Positions 1 to 9,116 of a stretch of DNA of 32,785 nt are shown in pieces; position 1 is the stretch's first letter; the number at the start of each line of letters is the position of its first letter. The DNA is taken from positions 1 to 32,785 of the forward strand of contig JALOCD010000046.1 of NCBI GenBank assembly GCA_023228025.1, given 5' to 3'. The notes under the pieces are model-generated. The model was not told where the DNA came from and made no database searches. It was given only the letters and a program-made list of their open reading frames with translations. Made by a program: the position numbers and the translations under genes. This DNA is from Prolixibacteraceae bacterium. Its GTDB lineage: Bacteria > Bacteroidota > Bacteroidia > Bacteroidales > Prolixibacteraceae.

Positions 1-486
1 GGGATTGACCCCCAACAATTCTGCACCTCTCAGAAAGACTTCCGGATCCGGTTTGGCGCTTGAAATTGAATTGCCATCCACGATCACATCAAATTTCCCT
101 TTCAGGTGGATACGGTCCAGTATCAGGGGTGCATTCTTACTTGCAGAACCCAGGGCGATCAGGATGCCATTGCATCTAAGATCGTCCAGAAATCTTGTTA
201 CTCCTGGCAGGATCTCTTCCTTGTTCATCTGCTTCACATACTCGAGGTAACGCTGATTCTTTTTTTCAGCGAGTACCAATTTTTCTTCCTCTGTTTTTGT
301 GACCTTTCCAATACCAAGAAGAATATCCAAAGAGCGCATTCTACTTACCCCCTTCAACAATTCATTCTCCTTTTCCGTAAAATCAAAACCCAGCTCTGCC
401 GCCATCTCTTTCCAGGCGATGAAGTGGTATTTGGCGGTATCGACGATCACACCGTCGAGGTCGAAAAGGCAGGCTTTGATTTTCAC
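1..486 (-). CDS. pgmB: beta-phosphoglucomutase (HAD superfamily), partial at its C-terminus
   Basis: This gene runs off the left edge, so only the first 162 residues are present. The reading begins at a GTG codon (486-484). It gives a HAD motif I near the N-terminus (ACLFDLDGVIVDTAKYHF, nucleophile Asp and the +2 Asp) and then the cap helix IAWKEMAAELG. The motif II region reads ALGSASKNAP, and SAKPDPEVFLRGAELLGV leads into motif III. DLDGVIVDT with the KYH continuation and the cap sequence fit beta-phosphoglucomutase, which converts beta-glucose 1-phosphate to glucose 6-phosphate after maltose phosphorolysis. The GTG is chosen because it lies one base after the permease TAA stop (488-490) and no ATG precedes the HAD motif, so translational coupling is likely. 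A maltose phosphorylase (GH65) commonly follows in such clusters but would lie outside the window. Another sugar-phosphate HAD phosphatase is a less likely alternative. Confidence 0.88.
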   Translation of the reverse strand, partial: MKIKACLFDLDGVIVDTAKYHFIAWKEMAAELGFDFTEKENELLKGVSRMRSLDILLGIGKVTKTEEEKLVLAEKKNQRYLEYVKQMNKEEILPGVTRFLDDLRCNGILIALGSASKNAPLILDRIHLKGKFDVIVDGNSISSAKPDPEVFLRGAELLGVNP

Positions 487-487
487 T

Positions 488-1816
488 TTAAATTTCTTTG
501 GAATATTTGTGTTCTTTGATAAAGAGGACTGAGATGCCTGCAATAATCATGCAAATACCTGCAAGTCCAAGCATATATACGGCTTGCCCGCCCAACAGCG
601 AGAAAAGCAATCCACCAAGCAGACCGGCAGTGATCTGGGGGATGGTGATGGTTGCATTGAAAATGCCCATATAGACCCCCATTTTATCTGCCGGGAGTGA
701 AGCTGATAGCATCGCATAGGGCATGGCCAGAATGGCGGCCCAGGCAATTCCTACTCCCACCATGGAGGCGATCAATCCATATTGGTCCTTGACGAAGACG
801 ATAGACAGCAATCCCAACCCACCGATTACCAGCGCCGATAGGTAGACAGGCTTACGCCCGAAACGGGTTGCGAGACGTGCCATTATCAAGGAGAAAAGTG
901 CGCCAAAGACGCTATAGGCCGCAAAAATAATACCGACCCAGTTCCCCGCTTCGTTGAATGCTGGTGATGTTGCATCTCCCGGTAGGGTATTCCACACGTT
1001 TTGGGCAATGGCAGGAGTGGTATAGACCCACATCATGAAGAGCGAGAACCAGGAGAAAAACTGCACGAAAGCAAGTTGCATCATGGTTTTTGGGGTATCT
1101 TTTAATAAGGTAAGAAATGAGCTTTTTTTCTTCTCATCATTCTTCAGGTTGTTGTAAAGGGCATGCTCCTCAGGAGTATATTCCTTGGTGGTAAAACTGG
1201 TCCAAAGGACACTCAACAGCAATGCACCTCCTCCAATGTAAAAGGACCAAATCACAGAGGAAGCAACCTTTTCGCCTTGATTTGGCACATTGGAAACGCC
1301 CAGCCAGGTAAGCAGGAATGGCAATATTGATCCCACCACTGCACCCGCATTGATCAAAAATGCCTGCATCGAAAAGCCGATGTTGCGCTGTTCTTCAGAA
1401 ACCATGTCTCCTACCAGGGAACGAAATGGCTGCATGGTGACATTGAAAGAGGTATCCATCAGCAACAACATGGCCGCACCAAAAAACAGGGGGGGAACCA
1501 GGTGGGCGAAGAATTCCGAATTGGGCATAAAAAACATTGCCAGGGCAGAAACGATTGCTCCCGCCAGAATAAATGGAATCCGTCGTCCCAACCGTGTCCA
1601 GGTTTTATCGCTCGAAAGTCCGATGATGGGTTGAACGATAAGACCAGCCAGAGGAGCGGCAAGCCAGAAATAACTAAGATGACCCACATCGGAACCGAGG
1701 GCGGAAAGGATCCTGCTGGTATTTCCGTTTTGAAGGGAGTAACCAATTTGTACCCCCATGAACCCGAAACTCATGTTCCAGATTTGCCAGAACGACAGCA
1801 TAGGTTTTTTTGCCAT
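488..1816 (-). CDS. MFS sugar permease, SLC45/GPH-like (maltose or maltodextrin importer)
   Basis: The protein has 442 residues and about 12 hydrophobic segments, the usual MFS size. The loop between helices 2 and 3 carries SSDKTWTRLGRR (residues about 68-79), and the equivalent loop of the second half carries ARLATRFGRKPVYL, so both halves of the fold are complete. The N-terminal LSFWQIWNMSFGFMGVQIGY with N-G-N-T-S-R resembles the SLC45/GPH disaccharide-cation symporters found in Bacteroidota maltose clusters. It should move maltose or short maltodextrins, released in the periplasm, across the inner membrane. It precedes beta-phosphoglucomutase by one base and follows the LacI-family gene in the same direction, separated by 253 bp that hold a good promoter box. 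The family is secure; the substrate is inferred from the neighbours. Confidence 0.88.
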   Translation of the reverse strand: MAKKPMLSFWQIWNMSFGFMGVQIGYSLQNGNTSRILSALGSDVGHLSYFWLAAPLAGLIVQPIIGLSSDKTWTRLGRRIPFILAGAIVSALAMFFMPNSEFFAHLVPPLFFGAAMLLLMDTSFNVTMQPFRSLVGDMVSEEQRNIGFSMQAFLINAGAVVGSILPFLLTWLGVSNVPNQGEKVASSVIWSFYIGGGALLLSVLWTSFTTKEYTPEEHALYNNLKNDEKKKSSFLTLLKDTPKTMMQLAFVQFFSWFSLFMMWVYTTPAIAQNVWNTLPGDATSPAFNEAGNWVGIIFAAYSVFGALFSLIMARLATRFGRKPVYLSALVIGGLGLLSIVFVKDQYGLIASMVGVGIAWAAILAMPYAMLSASLPADKMGVYMGIFNATITIPQITAGLLGGLLFSLLGGQAVYMLGLAGICMIIAGISVLFIKEHKYSKEI

Positions 1817-2006
1817 AACAATGAAATATTTGTTTAGTCAATGAAAAGACCGAAGGCCCGCGGTAAAATCTACATTTCACAACGAACAATCGACTGACAA
1901 TTTGCAATGCAAGCGATCAATTTTTGAAATGGCAATATTATAGGTAATATCATCAAGTCCGAACGGACCCGATTTTAGAAAAGGACTAAACAAATGATTT
2001 TCGGTA

Positions 2007-2039
2007 CAAACGTATAAAAAGAATTAATAAAAAAACAAT
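2007..2039 (-). promoter_or_regulatory. Putative Bacteroidota-type promoter for permease-pgmB
   Basis: Read on the minus strand, 2014-2007 is TACGTTTG, an exact fit to the Bacteroidota -7 box TAnnTTTG. An ATTG (2039-2036) lies about 21 bases upstream and could serve as a weak -33 box (consensus TTTG). The spacer is A/T-only except for one C on the minus strand (2020). Transcription would start near 2000 and leave a leader of about 185 nt before the permease ATG. This would allow the permease-pgmB pair to be expressed separately from the LacI-family gene upstream. The leader also contains the short inverted repeats GTCCGAACGGAC (1957-1968) and TTGCAATGCAA (1902-1912), whose role is unknown. 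The assignment rests on consensus matching only. Confidence 0.5.
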
Positions 2040-2069
2040 TTTCCGATTTTTTTAACAAAATCAGTGTTT

Positions 2070-3086
2070 TCAATTTTTTCTTTTGGTCGACTCACGAAGC
2101 ACCAGGTGTGTGTCGATGTATTGGGTCTTGTGTTTGCCTTCGACAGGGGTCTCTATCCTTTGGAGGAGCAATTTTGCTGCCTCAACCCCCATTTCATATC
2201 CGTGCTGATCGACGGAACTCAGCGTCGGCGTAGTAATGTCTGAGAAGAAGCCGGCAGAGAACCCGATGATGGCAACTTTTTGAGGAACGGCAATAGACAT
2301 ACGTTGTAGGGTTTTCATGGCGCCTACCGCCGTCATGTCGTTCACGGCAAAAATGGCATCAGGGGGTGTGGGCAGGTGCATCAGGTTTCGGGTGGCATCG
2401 CCTGCCAGTTCAAATGAGTCAGCTTCGATGACCCAGTCTTCCCGGTAGGTAATTCCATGATCTTCCAGCGCCTTTTTGTACCCTGCCATTCTTTGAATGC
2501 CAATCCCCAGTGTTTGGGGAGCTGCCAGGTGTGCAATACGCTTACAACCGGTCTCTATCAGATGCGTGGTAGCGTTGTAGGCGGCCTTGTAATCGTCAAT
2601 AATCACCTTGTCAACATCAAGTTCTTCGGGCGCCCTGTCGAAAAAAACGAGTGGAATACCATTCTCTTCAAGGTAAAGTAGGTGGGCAAAGTCGTGCGTC
2701 TCTTTGGAGATGGACACCAGCGCTCCTTCCACCCTGTTTGAATCGAGCGCTTGGGTATTGATGATTTCGCGCGAATACATTTCGTTCGACTGGCAGACCA
2801 TAACATTGTAGCCGGCATCGTAAGCCACATCTTCGATTCCACTGATGACGGAAGAGAAGAAAAAATGAACCAATTCAGGGACAATAACCCCGATGGTGTT
2901 TGTTCTGCTGTTCTTCAGGGAGAGGGCAACCGCATTGGGCTTGTATCTAAGTTTTGCTGCCAGGTCATTGACTGCTTTCTTGGTCTCCCTGCTAATATCG
3001 GGATGATCCTTTAACGCTCTTGAAACCGTAGAAGCGGAGATATTGAGCGCTTTAGCGATGTCTTTGATCGTAATCGGACTACTCAT
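2070..3086 (-). CDS. LacI-family transcriptional regulator of the maltodextrin locus
   Basis: The 338-residue protein has the standard LacI layout. The N-terminal helix-turn-helix ITIKDIAKALNISASTVSRA (about residues 5-24) is followed by LKDHPDIS and a hinge region containing KPNAVALSLKN. The periplasmic-binding-protein-like sensor domain begins at TNTIGVIVPEL. The start ATG at 3086 places the HTH at the very N-terminus, as is normal for the family. It lies between the permease-pgmB pair (same strand) and the divergent susC operon, so it probably controls both in response to maltose or a related sugar. A 14-bp palindrome of LacI-operator type occurs 151 bp upstream of its start. The canonical Bacteroides starch locus uses the membrane-bound regulator SusR instead, so this is the alternative LacI-controlled arrangement. 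The effector is unknown. Confidence 0.93.
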   Translation of the reverse strand: MSSPITIKDIAKALNISASTVSRALKDHPDISRETKKAVNDLAAKLRYKPNAVALSLKNSRTNTIGVIVPELVHFFFSSVISGIEDVAYDAGYNVMVCQSNEMYSREIINTQALDSNRVEGALVSISKETHDFAHLLYLEENGIPLVFFDRAPEELDVDKVIIDDYKAAYNATTHLIETGCKRIAHLAAPQTLGIGIQRMAGYKKALEDHGITYREDWVIEADSFELAGDATRNLMHLPTPPDAIFAVNDMTAVGAMKTLQRMSIAVPQKVAIIGFSAGFFSDITTPTLSSVDQHGYEMGVEAAKLLLQRIETPVEGKHKTQYIDTHLVLRESTKRKN

Positions 3087-3226
3087 GTAAGACTATGTTA
3101 GTTGGGTCATTAAGAAGTTGCAATTTAATCATTTTTTAACATTTTGCCAAGTTGACTGTCAAGACCCGGATCATATCTTAAAAAATCACAACAAAAGATA
3201 AAACATGTTGTAAAACATTTTTGACG

Positions 3227-3234
3227 CAAACGTA
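3227..3234 (-). promoter_or_regulatory. Putative -7 box of the LacI-family gene
   Basis: On the minus strand this octamer reads TACGTTTG, identical to the box upstream of the permease at 2014-2007 and an exact match to TAnnTTTG. A -33 element is not clear; the nearest TTTC (3253-3250) is spaced only about 15 nt away. The palindromic operator candidate (3237-3250) begins three bases upstream of this box, so a bound repressor would cover the promoter, which suggests autoregulation. This is inference from motif positions. Confidence 0.4.
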
Positions 3235-3236
3235 AC

Positions 3237-3250
3237 CGCAATCGATTGCG
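3237..3250. promoter_or_regulatory. LacI-type operator (perfect 14-bp palindrome)
   Basis: CGCAATCGATTGCG is a perfect palindrome centred on CG, the hallmark of LacI/GalR-family operators (compare CGCAAACGTTTGCG-like sites). It lies in the divergent region between the LacI-family gene and susC, overlapping the presumed promoter of the regulator and about 200 bp upstream of the susC start. It is the strongest inverted repeat in this intergenic region. I infer that the adjacent regulator binds it and controls both directions. Confidence 0.7.
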
Positions 3251-3448
3251 AAACATATTTTTCGAAACCAGCAAAAATGATAGATTAAATGATTGTTAAA
3301 TTATATTTATTTGCGGTCAGAAATGGTTTTAGAAAGGGTTTTGGGCACTAAACAAATTGATTTTCAACGTTCTTATCTTTAATTCTAAAATGATGCTTTT
3401 TGCATTAAATTCTTCAACCATGATTTATGAACCTATAATTTGATTCAC

Positions 3449-6448
3449 ATGAAATTTGAATTAGCAAAGATGAAGATGCTTTGGTTTTTCCTTCTCGCGG
3501 TGTTTACACTGCCTGCATTTGCTCAGGAAAAATCAATCTCCGGAACTGTTTCCGACGCTTCTACCAAAGAGCCATTGGTTGGTGTGACCATTCAGGTCGC
3601 AGGTACAACCACCGGTGCCGCAACAGATTTTGACGGTAAATTTACCCTAAAGGTGACTCCCGGTCAGAAGCTGATTATCTCATTTGTCGGTTATGTATCG
3701 CAAACAATCGTTCCAGGACAACAGACAACATTAAAAATCGCCCTTGCTCCTCAAACCCAGGGATTGGACGAAGTAGTTGTTATTGGATATGGTACTGTTA
3801 AGAAAAATGATGCGACTGGTGCAGTCAGTACGGTAAGTTCCAAGGATTTCGCCAAAGGAGGGATCACCTCTCCTCAGGATCTGATCGTCGGTAAGAGCGC
3901 CGGAACCGTGATAACCTCTTCAGGAGGCGCTCCCGGTAGTGGCGCAACGATCCGTATCCGGGGAGGTTCTTCCATGTCGGCCAGCAACGATCCTTTGATT
4001 ATTATCGATGGATTCCCGGTAAGTAACTCAGGAATTTCAGGACTTGCAAACCCACTTACAACCATTAACCCAAATGACATTGAGACATTTACCGTACTGA
4101 AAGATGCTTCGGCAACCGCGATTTACGGATCAAGGGCATCGAATGGGGTTATTCTGATCACTACCAAAAAAGGTAGCGCCGGAAAACCCATGAAAATAGA
4201 GTACAATGGAACCATGTCAGTAAACACAATTCCTGCCTACATGGATGTTCTCTCAGGTGATGAGGTTCGGTCAATGGCTTACGATCTTGCATCAAAAAGT
4301 GCGGTCGGACTAAGTATGTCCAGCCTTAACCGTCTTGGAAAGGAGAATACAAACTGGCAGAAGCAGATATATCAAAACGCTTTGGCGCATGACCATAATA
4401 TCAGCATGAGCGGTGGCATCAAGACCATGCCTTACCGTGCATCACTCGGGTATACCAATCAGAATGGTATTCTGAAAACTACCAACATGGAGCGTTCCAC
4501 CCTGGCCATCGGACTTGATCCTACATTTTTGGATAACCATCTGAAAGTTAGCGTAAACTTAAAGGGAAGTTACACCAAACAAAATTTTGGAGATCAGGGA
4601 GCCGTTGGTTCAGCTGTTTTCTACGATCCGACACAAGCAGTTATGAACGGCAACACAAAGTTTGGCGGTTATTATACCTGGGTCAACCTGTCAGATGTTT
4701 TGGCTGATGGCACCATGGATCCGAATGGAAGTCCAAATCCAATCGGTGTCTCCAATCCGGTTGCATTGCTGAATCAGACTGATAATAGATCTACCGTACA
4801 GCGTAGTCTTGGCAATGTCCAGTTCGACTATAAATTTCATTTTCTACCCGAATTAAGGGCCAATTTGAACATGGGTTACGACTATTTTACCACCAAGGGG
4901 CACAACAATGCAACCAGCGATGCAGCATTCACTTTCCGCAATGGTATTGGTCGTAAAAACGATTATTCACAAACCGGAAAATCCCAACTACTCGATTTCT
5001 ATCTGAACTATGTGAAAGAGATCAAATCAATCAGTAGCAAAATTGATGCAACTGCCGGTTATTCATGGCAACATTTTTACAAGGATGGATCATCCTTTGT
5101 CAGAAATGGTGATGAGACACAAATCTCTGATAATTCAACCTTTATCAACGAAAACTATTTGGTCTCCTTCTTTGGACGTTTGAATTATACTTTACTCGAT
5201 CGCTATTTGCTAACAGTAACCATTCGTGATGACGGTTCTTCAAGGTTTGCTGAGGCCAACAGATGGGGACTCTTCCCTGCTGCCGCCCTTGCCTGGAAAA
5301 TCAAGGATGAATCTTTCCTGAAGAATGTAAATGCAGTTTCGGACTTGAAACTTAGATTGGGATGGGGTATTACGGGACAACAGGATATCGGTAATGATTT
5401 CCCCTATCTTCCGGTATACAGGGAGAGTACAGCAACAGCACAATACCAGTTCGGGAACACCTTCTACAAGACCATGCGTCCAAACCCATATGATGCAAAC
5501 ATCAAATGGGAGCAAACAACAACCTACAACGCAGGTTTGGATTTTGGCTTCATGAAGAACCGCATCACCGGTAGCATTGATGCTTACAAACGCGAAACAA
5601 AAGATTTGCTCAACTTTATTCCAATCGCTGCCGGAAGTAATTTTTCCAACTTCCTGACAACAAACGTTGGTAATCTTGAGAACAGAGGTATTGAGTTCTC
5701 AATTACCGGTATGGTTATTCAATCCAAAAATTTGAACTGGAGTGTTGGTTTTAATGCCGCATACAACGAGAATAAAATTACCAAACTGACCAAAACCGAT
5801 GATCCCAACTATCCGGGTGTTGATGTCGGATTGATCGGCGGTGGTGTTGGAAACTTTATCCAGAACCAACGGGTAGGATTCCCATCCAATTCATTCTTTG
5901 TGTTCCAACAGGTATATGGCTCAAACGGAATGCCAATCGAAGGACTCTATGTTGACCGCACTGGCTCTGGAGGAACAATTACCAGCAACAACCTGAACAA
6001 GTACCACTACAAAAAACCCGCACCGGATTATACCTTGGGAATCAATTCAAGAATTGAATACAAGCAGTTCGACTTCTCGTTCTCAGGCAGGGCTAACATT
6101 GGCAACTATGTGTATAACAATGTAGCGTCGGGAGCATTGTACTCCACCGTTTACAATCAGTCCGGATTCTTCAACAATCTTCCAAGGTTGATTAACAACG
6201 CGAAGTTCACGAATACACAATATTTCTCCGATTTTTACATAGAGAATGCCTCCTTCTTTAGGATGGATAACATGAGCATCGGTTATAACTTCGACAAATT
6301 TGTCAAAGCCAGATTGAGCCTGACTGTACAAAATGCCTTTACGATCACCAAATACAAAGGATTGGATCCTGAAGTAAATGGCGGTATAGACAATAATTTT
6401 TATCCCCGTCCGAGAGTCTTTGTACTTGGCGTAAATCTTACATTTTAA
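3449..6448 (+). CDS. susC: SusC-type TonB-dependent outer-membrane transporter
   Basis: This 999-residue protein has a signal peptide (hydrophobic WFFLLAVFTLPAFAQ). A carboxypeptidase-like regulatory domain follows (SISGTVSDASTKEPLVGVTI through TDFDGKFTLKV, about residues 28-95), then the TonB-box/plug start LDEVVVIGYGTVKK. The plug has the SusC signature ATAIYGSRASNGVILITTKKG. A long beta-barrel ends in the aromatic VFVLGVNLTF. It imports bound maltooligosaccharides across the outer membrane using TonB energy, with SusD as its lid. I chose ATG at 3449. An in-frame TTG at 3440 would add only three residues, and ATG at 3470 is a less likely alternative. The susD gene follows after 18 bases. 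The family is certain; the starch substrate comes from the GH13 and SusE neighbours. Confidence 0.96.
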   Translation: MKFELAKMKMLWFFLLAVFTLPAFAQEKSISGTVSDASTKEPLVGVTIQVAGTTTGAATDFDGKFTLKVTPGQKLIISFVGYVSQTIVPGQQTTLKIALAPQTQGLDEVVVIGYGTVKKNDATGAVSTVSSKDFAKGGITSPQDLIVGKSAGTVITSSGGAPGSGATIRIRGGSSMSASNDPLIIIDGFPVSNSGISGLANPLTTINPNDIETFTVLKDASATAIYGSRASNGVILITTKKGSAGKPMKIEYNGTMSVNTIPAYMDVLSGDEVRSMAYDLASKSAVGLSMSSLNRLGKENTNWQKQIYQNALAHDHNISMSGGIKTMPYRASLGYTNQNGILKTTNMERSTLAIGLDPTFLDNHLKVSVNLKGSYTKQNFGDQGAVGSAVFYDPTQAVMNGNTKFGGYYTWVNLSDVLADGTMDPNGSPNPIGVSNPVALLNQTDNRSTVQRSLGNVQFDYKFHFLPELRANLNMGYDYFTTKGHNNATSDAAFTFRNGIGRKNDYSQTGKSQLLDFYLNYVKEIKSISSKIDATAGYSWQHFYKDGSSFVRNGDETQISDNSTFINENYLVSFFGRLNYTLLDRYLLTVTIRDDGSSRFAEANRWGLFPAAALAWKIKDESFLKNVNAVSDLKLRLGWGITGQQDIGNDFPYLPVYRESTATAQYQFGNTFYKTMRPNPYDANIKWEQTTTYNAGLDFGFMKNRITGSIDAYKRETKDLLNFIPIAAGSNFSNFLTTNVGNLENRGIEFSITGMVIQSKNLNWSVGFNAAYNENKITKLTKTDDPNYPGVDVGLIGGGVGNFIQNQRVGFPSNSFFVFQQVYGSNGMPIEGLYVDRTGSGGTITSNNLNKYHYKKPAPDYTLGINSRIEYKQFDFSFSGRANIGNYVYNNVASGALYSTVYNQSGFFNNLPRLINNAKFTNTQYFSDFYIENASFFRMDNMSIGYNFDKFVKARLSLTVQNAFTITKYKGLDPEVNGGIDNNFYPRPRVFVLGVNLTF

Positions 6449-6466
6449 CTTTATTAAGAATACGAC

Positions 6467-8029
6467 ATGAAAATGAATAACATAAAATCATTGGCTGTTA
6501 TCTTGACCATATTGATGTTTGCATCATGTGTCAAAGACTTGAATGTTACGCCGAAAGATCCAAACCTCGTAACATCGCTAACTGTATACAGCACACCGGC
6601 AGCTTACAAGCAAGGATTGGCCAAATTGTATGCCACCTTTGCTGTCAGCGGTCAGCAAGGACCTTCCGGACAGGCAGATATTGCCGGTATTGATGAGGGT
6701 TTTTCCAACTACCTGCGTCAATACTGGAATGCGCAGGAATTATCTACCGATGAGGCGGTAATAGCCTGGAATGATGCTTCAATCAAAGACTTTCACTGGC
6801 AAACATGGGCACCAAACGACGTGTTTATCGCGGCTGTTTACTCCAGGATTATGTATACCGTTTCACTGTGCAACGAATACATTCGTGCAACAGCAAGCAG
6901 TAAAGAAGCGGATATCGTGAAATATAATGCTGAAGCAAGATTTCTCCGTGCACTTGCCTACTTCCATGCCATCGATCTTTTTGGCAATCCACCGTTTGTA
7001 ACTGAGGCTGATTCACCAGGTGCATTTTTCCCAAAACAAACAACCCGTGCCGCCCTGTTTACATACATCGAAACCGAACTGAAGGCCATTGAAAATGTGC
7101 TGGGAGCTCCAAAGTTCGAGTATGCCAGGGCCGATCAGGCAGCTGCATGGACACTTTTGGCCAAGCTTTATCTGAACGCCAAGGTTTACACCGGCCAGGA
7201 TAAAAACAATGAGTGCGCTACCTATTGTGCCAAAGTGATTGGTGCAGGTTATACGTTGATACCAAAATACGCCAACAACTTCACGGCCGACAACAATTTA
7301 AGTGCAGAAATGATTTTCCCGATCACCTCGGACGGACAGAATACCCAAACCTATGGAGGTATGACCTATCTGATCCATGCAGCCATTGGCGGAAGTATGT
7401 CTCCTGCTGCTTTCGGTGTTGGAGGCGGTTGGGGAGGTATTCGTACTACCAAGGCCCTTGTTAATAAGTTCTCTGATACAAGCGGTGCCACAGACAAACG
7501 GGCCATGTTCTGGTCTGCAGGCCAAAAGCTTGATATTAACGATATTGGCCAGTTTACTGAGGGTTGGGCAATTACAAAATACTCCAACCTAACTTCAACC
7601 GGTGCAGCAGCTCCACATGCCCATCCTGACTTTGTAGATACCGATTATCCATTGTTCCGATTGGCAGACGTATACCTAATGTATGCTGAAGCAGTACTTA
7701 GGGGAGCTTCCACCGGAAATGCCACTACAGCGTTGGGTTACGTGAATGCAATACGTACAAGGGCCTATGGAAATACCAATGGTAACATCACATCCGCACA
7801 ACTGACACTGGATTTCATCCTCGATGAACGTTCACGTGAATTGTACTGGGAAGGTTACCGTAGAACAGACCTTATCCGTTTTGCCAAATTTACCGGAAGC
7901 GCCTATTTGTGGCCCTGGAAAGGTAAAGTTGCGGCAGGTACAACCACAGAAAGTTTCCGTGACCTTTATCCCATTCCTTCTAATGACTTAGGAGCGAATC
8001 CAACTTTGAAACAAAATCCTGGTTATTAA
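6467..8029 (+). CDS. susD: SusD/RagB-family starch-binding surface lipoprotein
   Basis: The 520-residue protein begins with a lipoprotein signal ending in the lipobox FASC (Cys21), followed by VKD. It has the helical TPR-like SusD fold: an N-terminal region with YKQGLAKLYATF, the AEARFLRALAYFHAIDLFGN segment typical of SusD helices, and the C-terminal RagB/SusD signature FILDERSRELYWEGYRRTDLIRF. It binds oligosaccharides and caps the SusC barrel at the cell surface. It lies 18 bases after susC and 23 bases before the SusE gene, so the three are surely co-transcribed. No truncation or anomaly is visible. The fine substrate preference cannot be read from sequence alone. Confidence 0.96.
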   Translation: MKMNNIKSLAVILTILMFASCVKDLNVTPKDPNLVTSLTVYSTPAAYKQGLAKLYATFAVSGQQGPSGQADIAGIDEGFSNYLRQYWNAQELSTDEAVIAWNDASIKDFHWQTWAPNDVFIAAVYSRIMYTVSLCNEYIRATASSKEADIVKYNAEARFLRALAYFHAIDLFGNPPFVTEADSPGAFFPKQTTRAALFTYIETELKAIENVLGAPKFEYARADQAAAWTLLAKLYLNAKVYTGQDKNNECATYCAKVIGAGYTLIPKYANNFTADNNLSAEMIFPITSDGQNTQTYGGMTYLIHAAIGGSMSPAAFGVGGGWGGIRTTKALVNKFSDTSGATDKRAMFWSAGQKLDINDIGQFTEGWAITKYSNLTSTGAAAPHAHPDFVDTDYPLFRLADVYLMYAEAVLRGASTGNATTALGYVNAIRTRAYGNTNGNITSAQLTLDFILDERSRELYWEGYRRTDLIRFAKFTGSAYLWPWKGKVAAGTTTESFRDLYPIPSNDLGANPTLKQNPGY

Positions 8030-8052
8030 TTCATCTTCTAAATTTTTAAACA

Positions 8053-9096
8053 ATGAATAAAAAAATATTTCTATATCTAACTTTCATTGGGTTGCTCGGA
8101 CTTTTGTTTTCTTGCAAGAAGGATGAGACAAAAGCAATATTAAGCGATAGCCCAAATTTACCCACTATCGCGACTGTGCCCAATTTGACACTGAAAAGAG
8201 CAAATGGTACCAACATGCTTGAATTTGTTGGGACTCCGATAGATCCTGGGTTTCAGGCTTCTGCAACCTACTATTTGGAGGCTTGCGCCAAGGGAACCAA
8301 CTTTGCCGATCCAATCCTGATTTTATCTGACAAACAGGATCTTTCGATGAAAATTACTGTTGCAGATCTGGATGGTATTTTGTTGAAGAAATTCCCTGCT
8401 GACCAAGTCACTTCACTGGATTTCCGAATCAGGTCAGTCCTCTCCTTAAGCAGTGGCACAGGCTCCTATGTTTATAACTCAGCGGTAAAAAGTGCAGATG
8501 TGACAACCTATGGTCCTCCGACCCTGTCATTCACCGTTGCATCCAAACTGCAAGGGGTAGTTTCAGCAGCCGATAACAAGGTTTATACCGGATGGATCTA
8601 TACCGATGGAACAGCCTTCCAGTTTACCAACAACGATGATGGTAAAAAGTATGGAGGCGTTTTGGCAGCAGGTGCGGTATCTTGTGACCTGACAGAAAAT
8701 GGCCCGGCGATTAAACTGGATGCAGGTGGCTATAACATGACAACAGATATAAATACCGGTAAGATGAAAATGACCATCGCTGATGTAACCATTGGCATAA
8801 TTGGCGATGCTGTTGGTGGTTGGGACAATGATACCAAGATGACCTATAATTTTACTGATCATACTTGGAATGTTACCAAAACAGTCACAGCCGGAGGTAT
8901 TAAATTCCGCACCCACAATGCCTGGGACAAAGTAAACGTTGGCTACAATCCTGCTGGTCACGACTTGAATAACTTGTACCAAAATGATGGCAAGACAGAT
9001 AGTCAAGATATAAAGGATGTTGCTCCGGGTAAGTACAACATTAAACTGTACCTGGAAACTACTCCAATGAAGGTAGTCTTTACTCCAACCAATTGA
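8053..9096 (+). CDS. susE: SusE-family starch-binding outer-membrane lipoprotein
   Basis: The 347-residue lipoprotein has the lipobox LFSC (Cys21) followed by KKDE, a typical Bacteroidota surface-export signal. The N-terminal part (about residues 30-165) contains the SusE Ig-like segment. The C-terminal half has a carbohydrate-binding module of SusE/SusF type with the signature IGIIGDAVGGWDNDTKM, then GGIKFRTHNAWDKVNVGYN. Similar modules (GVIGDA...GW...IKFRAN...W...N.G) recur twice in the next gene, which ties the two proteins to the same ligand. It should hold starch or maltooligosaccharide at the surface without catalysis. It follows susD by 23 bases and precedes the SusF-like gene by 20 bases. 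Confidence 0.9.
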   Translation: MNKKIFLYLTFIGLLGLLFSCKKDETKAILSDSPNLPTIATVPNLTLKRANGTNMLEFVGTPIDPGFQASATYYLEACAKGTNFADPILILSDKQDLSMKITVADLDGILLKKFPADQVTSLDFRIRSVLSLSSGTGSYVYNSAVKSADVTTYGPPTLSFTVASKLQGVVSAADNKVYTGWIYTDGTAFQFTNNDDGKKYGGVLAAGAVSCDLTENGPAIKLDAGGYNMTTDINTGKMKMTIADVTIGIIGDAVGGWDNDTKMTYNFTDHTWNVTKTVTAGGIKFRTHNAWDKVNVGYNPAGHDLNNLYQNDGKTDSQDIKDVAPGKYNIKLYLETTPMKVVFTPTN

Positions 9097-9116
9097 ATAG
9101 TTTAAAATATTAGCAA

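Larger units (their letters stand above)
3087..3448. other. Divergent intergenic region between the LacI-family gene and susC
   Basis: These 362 bases hold no convincing gene. They contain the palindromic operator candidate (3237-3250), a minus-strand -7 box for the regulator (3234-3227) and several near matches to the TAnnTTTG box on the plus strand. TATCTTTA at 3374-3381 is the nearest to susC, but no well-spaced TTTG box precedes it. The stretch is strongly AT-rich and would give susC a leader of roughly 60-150 nt. AACATGTT (3203-3210) is an additional small palindrome. No riboswitch fold was recognised. Confidence 0.6.

Noticed and set aside
1957..1968. GTCCGAACGGAC inverted repeat as a second LacI operator
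   Set aside because: The centre is AA rather than CG and the arms are unrelated to the palindrome at 3237-3250. It may be a small hairpin in the leader, and I give it no regulatory label.
3440..3448. TTG start for susC nine bases upstream of the ATG
   Set aside because: It adds only three residues, and the ATG at 3449 already gives a complete signal peptide.
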